Shown: piece by piece, positions 31,346-42,696 of the stretch
Numbering within the stretch: the first letter of the stretch is position 1
Layout: the number at the start of each line of letters is the position of its first letter
Source of the DNA: Symbiodinium natans
Lineage: Eukaryota > Sar > Dinophyceae > Suessiales > Symbiodiniaceae
Direction: 5' to 3'
Length of the DNA: 64,000 nucleotides
Assembly: GCA_905221605.1 (NCBI GenBank)
Contig: CAJNDS010001458.1
Coordinates: forward strand, 548,501 to 612,500
Position numbers and translations under genes: made by a program
Notes under the pieces: generated by a model
What the model saw: the letters and a program-made list of their open reading frames with translations, nothing else
What the model was told of the DNA's origin: nothing
Database searches by the model: none

Positions 31346-31552
31346 GTAACCCTAAGGGCCCATGTACCCATAGGTTTCGGGTTTAGCGTTTAGGGTTTAG
31401 GGTTTAGGGTGTAGGGTTTAGGGTTTAGGGTTTAGGGTTTAGGTTTAGGGTTTAGGGTTTAGGGTTGTGCACTTGGGGTCTAAAACAATTCCCCAAAAGT
31501 AGCCTTAGGGTCCAAGTATACACTATACAGGCACATGGACCCTTAGGGTAAG
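31346..31552. mobile_element. Family F split by TTTAGGG tract
   Basis: A tract of about 90 bp (31375-31466) replaces the left inner arm. Confidence 0.65.
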
Positions 31553-31963
31553 GTGTGGATGGTTCTACATCAAGGTTTAGGGGTTTGGGGATAGGTTAAT
31601 CAACATTTATGAGACCTTTTGTTCAGTACTGGAGTACTTTCCTTAGAAGTTGAGAGTACACCCTAAACCCTACACTGTCGAATGGAACCGATTGAAAACG
31701 GGCTTTGGGCTTGACTTGGGCGTACAATGGACCCTTCTAGCAGAGCTTGCGGTCCATCATTCACTCATTGCAAGATGTCGTAGTCCTGTGCAGAAGATGC
31801 TTCATTTGAATTCAATAGTTCCAGCCCGGAAGCCCTGGTAAGGTCCGTGGCTGCTGCTTCGAGGGTAGACATAAAGAAAGGGGATCAGGTCACCCGGGTG
31901 CTAGAAGTCAAGGGTTCCTGCAGTTGCAAAGCCCTGCATGTGCAAGGTGCGTGTTTAGGGTCT

Positions 31964-32058
31964 CGGTAGCCCGGTATCTATATTACAATAAGCGTGCCCT
32001 TCATAAGGTGGGTTGCTTTCTACGGGAACCCAACAACAAGGGGCAAAAGGATACCGCC
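31964..32058. mobile_element. Family E MITE-like hairpin, diverged
   Basis: Family E has ends TTGGTAGCCCAGTAACCATA and its complement, with GGGTACCCTTTTTGG inside. Confidence 0.55.
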
Positions 32059-32410
32059 CTAAAACCCTAAACCCTAACCCCTAGACCCTAAACCCTAGAC
32101 CCTAAACTGGGCTAACAAGGGGTCTAAGGTTCGGGATGAACCCCGACTGCTCGTGCTGAGGTGAGCGTTTGCGGTTTTAGAGCTTACTGGCGTAGGGGCT
32201 TACGGTTTAGGGGTGTAGGGTTTAGGGGTGTGGGGCTTTAAGGGGTTTAGGAGGTTTAAGTTCACGGTTTAGGGGTTTGGACTTCGTCCACCCTAAACAT
32301 TGAACAAACCCCTAGACCCAACAACTTTTTTCTTGACCCAGCACCAAAGTTTAGGGTTTAGGGTTTAGGGTTTAGGGTTTAGGGTTTAGGGTCCTACCCC
32401 AAAAACCCAA

Positions 32411-32476
32411 ACCTTGCTGAGGGCGAGGCGGGCGCCCTCCTGGAAGCGTTTGTGCAAGATGTTTGGGTCAGTTTCC
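32411..32476 (-). other. Possible exon, minus strand
   Basis: Reads M-E-T-D-P-N-I-L-H-K-R-F-Q-E-G-A-R-L-A-L, then a GT donor (AGCAAG then gtttgg). A family M element abuts its upstream side. It could be a 5' exon of the SH3-like gene, but I cannot connect the phase. Confidence 0.3.
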
Positions 32477-32478
32477 AT

Positions 32479-32576
32479 AAGGGGGTTTCCGACAGTCGGG
32501 GTGCCGTATCGGGGTCCTTACTCGTCCTTACTATAAGGGAATCCTGCTATTTTTTGACTGATTGTCGTAAACCTCC
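32479..32576. repeat. Family M repeat
   Basis: Shares the GGGGTCCTTACT...GGGAATCCTGCTATTT core with the 44.55 kb copy. Confidence 0.5.
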
Positions 32577-32636
32577 AGTTCGTGAAGGTATTTTACGAAT
32601 TTATTGGTGGCAATGCGGGGAGATGGTTTAGGCTCT

Positions 32637-32726
32637 AAACCCTAAACCCTAAACCCTAAACCCTAAACCCTAAACCCTAAACCCTAAACCCTAAACCCTA
32701 AACCCTAAACCCTAAACCCTAAACCC
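32637..32726 (-). repeat. CCCTAAA tract
   Basis: About twelve units. Confidence 0.92.
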
Positions 32727-33274
32727 GTGACATTTGGGGGAGCCTTTAGGGGATTTGGGGCTTTGGGATTCTGCCCTTGGACTGGGGGCTTGGGATTTGC
32801 TGCTTGGGGCCTTCGGGTTTAGAGTCTTGGAGCAAACCTCTGCTTCATGTGTATATATACATATACATATGTGTAGATACATATATGTTAAGGTGCTTTA
32901 TGATCTGTTTTCGCATGTAAAAAGTTGGACGCCCGCCGGCAAAACGCACAACTTGTCGACGAGATGCACACTTTCAAAACCCTCCAACCATGAACCCCCT
33001 AAACCCTAAACCCTAAACCCTAAACCCAAAACCCTAAACCCCTAAGCTAGGCGCGGCGACTCTCCGAACGATGCACTCCTGCAGGTGTTCCGGGTATGGC
33101 CGGTGATGATACAGGCCTGGGCTTCCCAGAAAGGTTTAGGGTTTAGGGTTTAGGGTTTAGGGTTTAGGGTTTTAGGGTCTAGGATTCAGGGTTTAGGATT
33201 TTGGGTTGAGAGCTTTTTAGGGCGGTAGGGTTAAGGGTTTAAGGCTTACTGTTATAGGGTTTTTAGGGTTTGGT

Positions 33275-33455
33275 TTTGGGATGTTCCCCCCGTTTACTAA
33301 AAGTCCTTGAAAGGGATTCTACGAGGGGGTACTTTAATCCCTAACCCTAAACCCTAAACCCTAAACCTTAAACCCTAAGCCCCAAGCCCTAAGCCCTTAG
33401 GGGGTACTACAGTCCCTATTGAGGACTGTTCGTATAAAGAGAGGCAACATCCCAA
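33275..33455. mobile_element. Family C split by CCCTAAA tract with flanking duplication
   Basis: A tract at 33344-33399 is flanked by two copies of a 19-nt element segment (33325-33343 and 33400-33418, 16 of 19 identical). Confidence 0.7.
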
Positions 33456-33532
33456 GTTTGATTTCGGGTGCAGCTGGAGTATCAAGGGGCTGAAGGAGGA
33501 CCCTTATAAGGGACCTTAGAGGGTACTTCGGG

Positions 33533-33686
33533 GTTTAGGGTTTAGGGTTTAGGGCTAGGGTTTAGGGTTTAGGGTTTAGGGTTTAGGGTTTAGGGTTTAG
33601 GGTTTAGGGTTTAGGGTTTAGGGTTTAGGGTTTAGGGTTTAGGGTTTAGGGTTTAGGGTTTAGGGTTTAGGGTTTAGGGTTTAGGG
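33533..33686 (+). repeat. TTTAGGG tract, long
   Basis: About 21 units, nearly perfect; among the longest in the window. Confidence 0.94.
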
Positions 33687-33689
33687 GGC

Positions 33690-33845
33690 TACTTAGGTAT
33701 ATAGGGGCTACATAAGGTGTATATAAGCATTATATGGCCATGTCCCAAAATAGGGGTACCTCGAAAATACCCCGAATGCTAGAATCCTTATTATAGGAAC
33801 CCCAAAGCCCCTATATTTTCGGAAACCCCCAATATAGGGGAATAA
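33690..33845. repeat. Family M-like repeat
   Basis: Contains AATAGGGGTACCTCGAAAATA and CCCCTATATTTTCGGAAACC as partial inverted repeats. Confidence 0.45.
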
Positions 33846-34527
33846 GATTTAGGGTTCAGGGTTTCGGGATAAAAGTGGGTTCCGGACTTGAGCGGTCGGG
33901 AATTTTATTGGCATCCCTGGCAGAGAAGTGACAGTTTGGGTTTAGGGTTTAGGGTTTAGGGTTTCCGGTTTAGGGTTTCCTTACAAGCGTAAGTGCCAAC
34001 AACCCAGGGTAGTTCCTTTATTGGGGTTTCGGGTTTGGGGGTTCAGGGTTTGGTATTCGGGGCTTTCTTTTTCTACTAGACTAACCATGAGTTTTTGGTA
34101 TATCCAAACAGTTAGAGGTCTAGGTAAGCCCTGAAGCCCAAACAGCATCCCCAGAGCGTGAGCCTTAAAAAACTTGAAGCCTTAACCCTAAACCCCTCAA
34201 CCCTACACCCTAAACTCTAGACACTCAGCACTAAACCCGAAGCGCCCATAACCTGAAACCCCACACCCCAAACCCTAAAGCCAGGACCCTGGTTGAGGTT
34301 TGAGGTTTAGGGGAGGGACTTCTAGAAGCCCTATAAGGGGTGCCATAGGGTACCTAGCTCCTTCCCTACTGAGAACCTGTAAGATTGGATTTGGATTTCG
34401 ATTGCAGGGTGTGATTCGGGTTTAGGCTTTAGGTGTGCGCATCAAGGTTGTAGGACATGCCACGGTATGCCTGGTCGTGCCGCTTAGCCCTTCCTTCCTC
34501 CTATGGCGTAAATGTCGTGCTAGAGGG

Positions 34528-34633
34528 CGCCTATATAATTAGAACAGTTTTTGTGTTTGTTAATTGCTATTTGTTTTTTTGGGGGGGAACGACCATAAGT
34601 GAATACCACTAGCACTTATTCCGTATAGGGGTT
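34528..34633. mobile_element. Family N, diverged
   Basis: Shares AATTAGAACAG and GACCATAAGTGAATACCACTA. Confidence 0.5.
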
Positions 34634-34954
34634 ATCTTCGTAGCCTTCGCGGATAAGGCGCGCGCTTGCGTTTGCATGTCTGCTGCGGGGAGGGAAGCCC
34701 ACTGCAGCTTCCCTCTTGGTTCACGTCAACTAGTATTGGCTTAATCCCCACATGAGAAATCAGATTATCATCTTGCAGTTTTGGCCGGTTCTTAAGCAAC
34801 ATGTAGCAAGGGCTTACACAGAACCTGCACCTCCCCTAACCCCTAAACCCTGAACCCTTAACCCGATGATTATCGGGTCTGGGTTCCGGGTTTAGGCTAT
34901 GAAAGGACCCTAGCCGCTGAGTCAATGTCGACTGCTCATGGCCTAGGGGCTCTA

Positions 34955-35152
34955 CCTTGGACCCTTAAGGGTTAAGGGTCAAGGGTTAAGGGTTAAGGGT
35001 TTAGGGTTCAGGCTTTAGGGCTTACGGTTGAGGGTTTAGCTTGGACCCTTATGGTTGTACCCTTGGGTTTTTGGGGGGGTCCTTTTTTAAGGATCCCTAA
35101 GGGTATAGCAGGGCCATATGAGGAGTGCTTTCTTTTTTAGGGGCACAACCTC
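34955..35152. mobile_element. Family I with duplicated end around TTAAGGG tract
   Basis: The terminal 16 nt occurs at 34955-34970 and again at 35039-35054 (14 of 16 identical). TTAAGGG/TTTAGGG repeats lie between them. Confidence 0.65.
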
Positions 35153-35276
35153 AGGATGATCCCCCTTATACTAACAGGTCTTAACAGGGATTATAGTAGC
35201 CCCCTAAGCCCTCAGCCCTAAGCCCTAAGCCCTAAACCCTAAACCCTAAACCAGGAAGGAGCTGTTAGTACAAGTG
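35153..35276. mobile_element. Family C split by CCCTAAA-type tract
   Basis: A tract of CCCTAAG/CCCTAAA units (about 35203-35251) sits where the hairpin loop should be. Confidence 0.65.
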
Positions 35277-35368
35277 AGGGTTTAGGGTTTAGGGTGTAGG
35301 GTTTAGGGTTTAGGATTTAGGGTTTAGGGCCAAAAACCCTACCTGAACCCTCCTACACCCTAACCCAA

Positions 35369-35490
35369 TACTACTGTTTGCAAAAGAACCCTCAACAAAT
35401 GAATAACAAACACGATATATTCCGTACAATTAAGGGCAGTGTAAGGATTAATGTTTTTGCATTTTTAGAGGGGTTCATAAGCAAACAGTA
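35369..35490. mobile_element. Family H
   Basis: Both ends (CTACTGTTTGC and GCAAACAGTAG). Confidence 0.65.
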
Positions 35491-35599
35491 GACTACCTAA
35501 AACCTAAACCCGAAAGCCAGGCCCCGACACCCGCAGTGCTCTTAGCATGCGACATTCCAAGAAAAAAAACGCTCTCACCCTAACCCGAATCCCTAGACC

Positions 35600-35672
35600 C
35601 TAAACCCTAAACCCTAAACCCTAAACCCTAAACCCTAAACCCTAAACCCTAAACCCTAAACCCTAAATCCCT
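35600..35672 (-). repeat. CCCTAAA tract
   Basis: About ten units. Confidence 0.92.
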
Positions 35673-36025
35673 AGACTCCAGACCCTAGACATGAAACACT
35701 GACCTTAAACCCTGAAACCCAAACCCTGAACCCTGCACTTGAAGCCCCAGAACACAAAACTCTAGACCCTCAACCTGGACCTAAACCCTAAACCCTAAAC
35801 CCCAAACCCTAAACCCCAGGGTGCTTCAACCACCCCGGAAGTCCAACCTGAACCCTGAGTTTAGGGTTTAGGCTTTAGGGTTCTGTCAGGCTGTTCTTCG
35901 GGATCCTAAACGCTGCACAATTACTTGCGAGTCCGAGGGACAAAATACCTTGCATGCCAGCTGGGCCGGCGCTGCGCGCGAGCTGCTCCTGGCAGGTGCA
36001 ACGGATGGATGCTGGGCTTTAGGGC

Positions 36026-36122
36026 CTACTATTTGCTTAAGAATCCCTCAAAGATGTAGAATCATTATCCCTATTATGCCCTTATAGGGAAGAATGTGTT
36101 TTGGGGGTGGTGCCTTAAGCAA
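36026..36122. mobile_element. Family H
   Basis: Complete copy. Confidence 0.65.
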
Positions 36123-36175
36123 AATTAAAAAGTAGATGAGGTTGAGGTGTCGGGAGCCATAAATACTGGACAATT

Positions 36176-36236
36176 TCTTGGTAGCCCAGTAGCCATATTT
36201 TAAAAAGGGCACCCTTTGTTGTGTTGGCTGCACTTT
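36176..36236. mobile_element. Family E, partial
   Basis: Left end and part of the core. Confidence 0.55.
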
Positions 36237-36677
36237 GTAACTAAAGCGTGCTCTCTTGAGAAATAAACGAATTCACCTAGCATACCCTAGAACCCCCCGG
36301 GTATGTGTGGCAATGGAGGCTACGAAACATAGGGTGCCCTACCGCAGGATAACCGCTTCCTTATCCAACATTTTCACTGTACTGAGGTATGTACCCTAAA
36401 CCCTAAAGCCTAAACCCTACAAACCCTATAGACCCTATGATGAACCCTATACATATAAACCCTATAAAACCCTTAACCCTGAACTACAAGGAGGGGCGCC
36501 GTCCTTTTGGGCACACTCCCAGCAAAGGGGAGAATCCCGCTGCGAGGCTTTGCCGCAGCTCTGGCAGTTGTGCAAAACCTGTTTGGGGTTTAGGGGTTTA
36601 GGGGCTTAGGTTAGGGTTTTGGGTTTTGGGAAAAAGGGTTTGGGGTTTAGGGCTTAGGGTTTGGTGTTGAGGGTGAT

Positions 36678-36820
36678 GCTTGGAGGTTCATGGTGCTTAT
36701 GAACCAACTAAAACTGTACTTATAACCCACTTATGAGCCCCTTAAGTGCCCTAAGATGGGTATTAGTACAGTTGTAAGTACAGTTACAATTGGTTAACCA
36801 GTACCATGGAACCCCAAGCA
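36678..36820. mobile_element. Family A hairpin
   Basis: Complete copy; the next family A copy starts about 90 bp to the right. Confidence 0.7.
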
Positions 36821-36910
36821 GGCTGTGCCGTTTCGGGGTTTACGGTTTACACGGTTCAGTCTACGCATCTCTAAACTCCAAGCCCTGCATCCCTAAACCC
36901 GGCCCAAACC

Positions 36911-37064
36911 TACTTGAAGGTTCATGGTACTTACTAACCAATTATAACTGTACTTATAACCCTACTTATAATACCCCTGAAGGGCCTTATAGGGGTTATT
37001 CCAATTATAAGTAGGGTTATAAGCCCAGTTATAATTGGTTAGTAAGTACCATGAACCTTCAAGC
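36911..37064. mobile_element. Family A hairpin
   Basis: Complete copy, very like the 59.5 kb copy, including the core palindrome around GGGCCTTATAGGGG. A C-run follows on its right. Confidence 0.78.
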
Positions 37065-37552
37065 ACCCCCCCCCCCCCCCCCTCCCCCCCGCCCCCAAGC
37101 CCATACTCATCGAGGAGGGACTCCCTGGTTGGGTGTAATTACATCTAAAAGTTTAGGGATTTCGGGTTTTAGGATTATAGGGTTTAGGGCTTTTGGGTTT
37201 AGGGTTTAGGGATTAGGGATTTGAGGATTTAGGGTTTAGGGTTTTTTTGGTATTCCGTTCAGCGAACAAGCAAATGTAGTCAGCCAGCGAGCACCGCGAA
37301 AGCCCAGCAAAATATGATGGAACCATAAGGAACACAGTGACCACCATGGATTTTATTTTTATTCATGTGGCCTTTTGCCAAGACTCCGCCCATGAAGCGC
37401 ACCCATGAAAGGTTCCAGCTCCAGACCTCTTGCCCATTATAAAACCTTTGCTTTCCCAATGGGGGTTTAGGGTTTAGGGTTTAGGGCTTAGGTTTTCTGC
37501 AACACCTGGCACAGGAGCCCTCAACCATTCAACCGAAGGCGTTACCCAGCTA

Positions 37553-37752
37553 AACTAGACCCAAGAACCTGAGAATAAAAAGTGCGCCCTGTTTGCCTTG
37601 TTGGTTTTCAAGGGGCTTACAATGGAACCCAAACTCTACAAAAGGGGAATAAGGGCCTCCTCTGGGTCCTAGTAGCCCTAAACCCTAAACCCTAAACCCT
37701 AAACAGAAAAATCCCTAAACAGGGAATAAGGGCCTACTCTGGGTCCTAGTAA
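37553..37752. mobile_element. Family D split by CCCTAAA tract with flanking duplication
   Basis: A tract (37675-37721) is flanked by two copies of a 30-nt element segment (37645-37674 and 37722-37751) that differ at a single base. Confidence 0.78.
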
Positions 37753-38053
37753 AGGCGCCAGTGCGGCTTCCCCCATTTTTTTCGCGGGGGGGTGGCAGTA
37801 GCCGACCATCGAGCACCCGAAGCTCAAAATCCCTAAAAAACACACCTCAGACACGAAACCTAAGCTCTATGCCCTGAACCCTAAGACTTCGTTGGCTAAC
37901 CCTAAACCCTACCAAAACCCTAAACCCGAAACCCTAAACCCGAAACCCTAAACCCTAAACCCCCCAAAAGCGAGCCCGGAATCTGAGTCCGGGGCAATGC
38001 GCGGTGGCATCACCGAGCCAGACACAGGGCCCAGCCCTTGCCTGTTTGGGTGT

Positions 38054-38162
38054 CAGGGTTTAGGGTTTAGGGTTTAGGGTCTAGGGTTTAGGGTTTAGGG
38101 TTTAGGGTTTAGGGTTTAGGGTTTAGGGTTTAGGGTTTAGGGTTTAGGATTTGGGGTTTAGG
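38054..38162 (+). repeat. TTTAGGG tract
   Basis: About 15 units. Confidence 0.92.
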
Positions 38163-39209
38163 GAAGCCTGGGAGCTGAGGGTTTTAGGCTTTCGGGGGCC
38201 TGGGGTCTGGGATCTGGGGTTGCGGGTTTGCAGGGCCGATGAAAAAGGCCTCAACCCCAAGGCAGCTTGATAGCCTGGTAGCCATACCCCACATACCTCT
38301 AAGGACCCCATAAGGTTTAGGGTTTGGGGTTTAGGGTTTAGGGTTCAGGGTTTAGGGTTTAAGGTGAATAAAGGTTACCAAGGTCCCCTAAGAACCCCAA
38401 TAATGGAACATTTAGAAGGAAGCAAACCCCTATTTTTCTGATGTGTGGGGGAGGAGGGGAGGAGTTGAGCTAGTCGGCTGACGGTTGTTTAGGGGCTGGT
38501 GTTTGGGGTTTAGGGTTTTGGGGGTAGGGTCGAGGGTTTAGGGTTTAGGGTTTGGGGTTTGGGGTTTAGGGTTTAGGGTTTAGGGTTTGGGGCTTAGAGT
38601 TTATGGTTTCGCTTTAGGGTTTATAGGGTATAGGGTTTAGGGTTCAGGGTTCAGGGTTCAGGGTTTAGGGCCTAGTCAATTACAAACGATACTCAAACGA
38701 TTCGGGGGTTGGGGGCTTGCCGGGCTTATGGGTTCGGGTTTGTTACAGCTTAGCATGTTTTCTTGAACCCTAAAATCGTTATGGGTGTCTGACCCTAAAC
38801 CCTAAACCCTAAACCCTAAACCCTAAACCCTAAACCCTGACTTTGGGGCCTCTTGTGCAAGCCTGGCGACTCCTCCGGCTCAGGGCCGGACCTCGGGCCG
38901 TCACTTGTTTGGGGTTTAGGGTTTAGGGTTTAGGGTTACGCGGGGTCCCCAAGTACCTACCTTTTGTGCCGAGCGAGTGGCTTTTGGTCGCTGATCTGTG
39001 TGGTTTAGGGCCATGCCACTCAACCACCCCTGGGGTTTAGGGTTTAGGGTTTCGGGTTTAGGGTTTATGGTTGAGTATGGTTTAGGGCTTAGGGCTTAGG
39101 GCTTAGGGGTGGTCAGGGTGAACCTGCAAGTGGCCAAGCTTTGGGGTTTAGAAGCACGTGGGTTTGCTAAAGCCCCAAACCCCAAGCCCTAAACCCTAAG
39201 CCCTAAACC

Positions 39210-39318
39210 CTAAGGATCCATGTACGTACTTAGTATATACTTGGGCCGTAAAGCTACTACATAGGAACCCCTTTGAAGCCCAAGTATACACCATGTAGGT
39301 ACATGGATCCTTAGGGCA
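39210..39318. mobile_element. Family F hairpin
   Basis: Complete copy. Confidence 0.75.
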
Positions 39319-40227
39319 TGCCCGAAGCCCGAATCCCTAAACCCTGCACCCTAGCCCTATAACTAACCCAACCCCCTTGCGCCCTAGCGCTGGTGCGTAC
39401 AGGGTTGAAGGGTACGCAGATTGGCTCCTTCGTCGGGGCTCTGTGTCTATCCCCACCCGTTCACCAAAAACAGCAGCGCTCACTTGCACGTGGGTCATGT
39501 CCGGAATAAAACAACCTCATACCCTAAACCCTAAACCCTGCACCCAAAACCCTTCGAACCCTTCAAACCCTTCGAACCCTTGCAAAAGGCGGTGGTGAGG
39601 CCCTGGCAGCTTCGTGGAGGCACCCTGAAGGACAGCAACCCCAGGCGGCCGCGGATTCACGACTCCTAAACCCTAAACCCTGAACCCTGAACCCTGAACC
39701 CTGAACCCTGAACCCTGAACCGGCCTGGCTCCCCGAAACCGTTCGCCCAAGCCCTAAACCCTACCGTTTAGGTTCTGAGGTCGAAGGTTCCGGCTTCGGG
39801 CGATACCAAGAGCTAGTAGACTGCAATTTCCCTGCTACAGTTTGGGCAGTAGGCAACCAGTTCATATGTATGACAGTGGTTCACCCTCAACCAACCTCCT
39901 GGGTTTAGGGTTCTCTCTCGAGGTTCAGAAGAAGTGTGAAGCCCCAGCCATGCGGTTGAGGGGGGGAAGGGGAAGGGGAGGGGAGGGGGGCGGGGGGGGC
40001 GGGGCCGAGGAGACATAAATGAAGCCAGCATCATAAGGCTACGAGCTGTTGCTGCATATCCATGTTCGAGGTACACTCCCCCAAGCCCTTACACGCCGTG
40101 AACCATGCACAAACCCCCTAAGTGGTGTACCGTATGAACCCCGAAAGCCCTAAACAGCCAACAGGCCGGCTTTGGTCAGAACATTGATTCTGGGCTTGAA
40201 GCCTACACCCTTAACCCTATAAACCCT

Positions 40228-40322
40228 TTGGAATGTTGAGCCTTATACTAACAGTCCTCAATCGGGAATATAATGGGGGTACTGTAATCCCTACGAAGAC
40301 TGTTAGTTTCAACGAGGAATTA
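40228..40322. mobile_element. Family C hairpin, diverged
   Basis: Core conserved, ends eroded. Confidence 0.6.
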
Positions 40323-40375
40323 CCAATAAACAGCCCAATAAACCGTGTACGCCTTGTACGCACCGAAAAGCCCTA

Positions 40376-40449
40376 AACTACCAATTGCTTGAGAACCCCA
40401 CTCCCGCCCCATCAAAAAAACCAAGAGAAAAAACAACAAACAAACATAC

Positions 40450-40480
<31 letters not shown>

Positions 40481-40836
40481 CACATACACATACATACATA
40501 CATACATACATACATACATACATACATACATACATACATACATACATACATACATACATACATACATACATACATACATACATACATACATACATACATA
40601 CATACATACACACATATATATATATATGTATGTATATATATATGCACATAGTTCCCCGTTTTGGAGACATACATATATGTATTCTTTTTTCATTTCATTT
40701 ACATACATACATACCTACATACATACATGCATGCATGCATGCATACATACATACACACATACATACATGCTTAACAGGGCAGTGAGAGGGATTGTTATAG
40801 TTTATTGTTGGGAGGATTCTTAAGCAAATGGCAGTA
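40376..40836. mobile_element. Family H expanded by microsatellite
   Basis: The ends (AATTGCTTGAGAACCC and GGATTCTTAAGCAAAT) stand about 450 bp apart, with TATA, TACA and TGCA repeats between them. Confidence 0.62.
40444..40772. repeat. Compound microsatellite (TA)n(TACA)n(TGCA)n
   Basis: More than 30 TACA units, lying inside a family H element. Confidence 0.9.
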
Positions 40837-40935
40837 AGAGAACCCTAGCCCTAAACGCCACAGTGCCGCAGTGGCCTTGGCCTGCTTCGCCAGCATGTGC
40901 CTGGTTGAGATGCAGCTGAGGAGCTGCGGCTGAGC

Positions 40936-41073
40936 TAGGGTTTAGGGTTTAGGGTTTAGGGTTTAGGGTTTAGGGTTTAGGGCTTAGGGTTTAGGGTTTA
41001 GGGTTTAGGGTTTAGGGTTTAGGGTTTAGGGTTTAGGGTTTAGGGTTTAGGGTTTAGGGTTTAGGGTTTAGGG
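40936..41073 (+). repeat. TTTAGGG tract
   Basis: About 19 units. Confidence 0.93.
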
Positions 41074-41375
41074 TAGGGTGTATGAGTTTAGACCTCGCAG
41101 CTTAGAGTCAGAGTTAAGGCTTCAGGACTTCGGGTAACTAATGCTTGGCAGCCCTGACTTTTCGGTTCAGGGTCCAGGGTCTAGGGTGGATTGGGGGCTT
41201 TGGGCAAAGGATTTGTTTGCGCTGAGGGTTTAGGGTTTAGGGTTTAGGGCTTAGGGCTTCTTATCGGGCTTCTGTCAGAGGAGTTGGAAGATTATGCTGT
41301 CGTGCTTGTTGCTTGCCGTGGATACAGGCGATTTCTCTAAGCCCAAAACCCTAAACCACCCTAAACCGCAAACCC

Positions 41376-41510
41376 TAAACCCTAAAGCCTAAAGCATAAA
41401 GCCTAAAGCCTAGAACCTAAAGCCTAAAGCCTAACGCCTAAAGCCTGAAGCCTGAAGCTTAAAGCCTAAAGCCTAAAGACTAAAGCCTAAACCCTAAAGA
41501 ATAAAGCCCA
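41376..41510 (-). repeat. Variant array TAAAGCC
   Basis: About 17 units of AAAGCCT instead of AAACCCT. Confidence 0.88.
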
Positions 41511-41966
41511 AACCCTGTACCCTAAACCCTAAACCCTGTTGAATCGACATCGTGGCGACCCTGCAGGTCACCTTTGTAGTGATGCTGTGGAGTTTGGATG
41601 CCTAAAACCTGAACCCTGAACCCAGTTTAACCGTACTTTGGAGCAGACCCTGGAAGAAAAGTCTACACTTTTTAGGTATAAGTAGCTATAATTGGAACCC
41701 AAGACCAAAAAAGGTATTAAGGCATAGTACTCCAAAACCCAGTTAATCGGATGCCTCAGAAGGGTTTGGGGTGAGGGTACCACGAACCCGAAACCCTGTG
41801 TCCTCTAAACTCTGTGTAGTGGTTTAGGGTTTAGGGTTTAGGGTTTAGGGTTTAGGGTTAAGGGTTTGGGGTTTAGGGTTTAGGGTTAGCCTGAGCTTCC
41901 ATCCTAGACTAAGCCGGCGCCAAACACATGTAGGGTTCAGGGTTTACAGCGTAGAGTTTAGGGTTT

Positions 41967-42061
41967 ACCCAAAGGCTCCAATGTAGTTCCTTTTTGGGTT
42001 AGCTATAGGGGATTCTAGTATACTACCCCCAAAAGGTACTACATAGCAGCCTTTGGGTAGG
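41967..42061. mobile_element. Family G MITE-like hairpin
   Basis: Family G has ends TACCCAAAGGCTCCAATGTA and its complement, with ATAGGGGATTCTAGTA inside. Confidence 0.75.
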
Positions 42062-42696
42062 GTCTTGAGATAAGCTCGAGCTTTGGGAATTAGACCTTAA
42101 AGCGGCTTAGCGTTTGGTGGGTTTGGGGGTTTAGTTGTAGGCGGGCGGGGCCTCTTCAACCAGTTCTGGTCGAACATCTTTGCGGGCGGAGAGAATGCCC
42201 CGTCACATGGGAGGCGCGGCTATTAGAGGGGGAGCCACGGAACCCCTAAGGAACGTACCTTCTCAGTCTCAGTCATCGGTTCTAGGACTTTTGGGCTGCA
42301 AGCTTAGGGGGTGGCGGGTTTAAGGTTTAGGGCTGAGGGTTTCAGGGCTTTGGAGGCTTCAGAATTTGAGGGCTTAGGCTCGCTGCTCTTCGGTGAGGTA
42401 ATCGTTTGGCATGATCCAAGTCAACGTGAGACCTCAAAACTCCTATACAGGAAGTGGGAACCCTGGTAAGAAAGAGTACAATGTAGCTGTTTAGGGTAAA
42501 AGGTTCAGGGTTGAGGGTTTAGGGTTTAATCGTCGTCGAAAGCTGTTTGATAAAGCCTATTGGGACTGAAGTTGGACCCTCCATGCCGGGGTGCAATAAC
42601 TCACCCTTATGCGTTCTAACCGCATGTTCGCTCACCTTCCTACACTTTGTCTTGAGCCCAATGAGCACACGGCAGACCAATGAGGGCAAACCCTTG

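Noticed and set aside
33533-33686. Chromosome end (true telomere)
   Set aside because: All tracts are short, occur in both orientations and lie between unique sequence, so they are interstitial.
40320-40823. Tyr/His/Ile-rich ORFs
   Set aside because: Translations of the TACA microsatellite.
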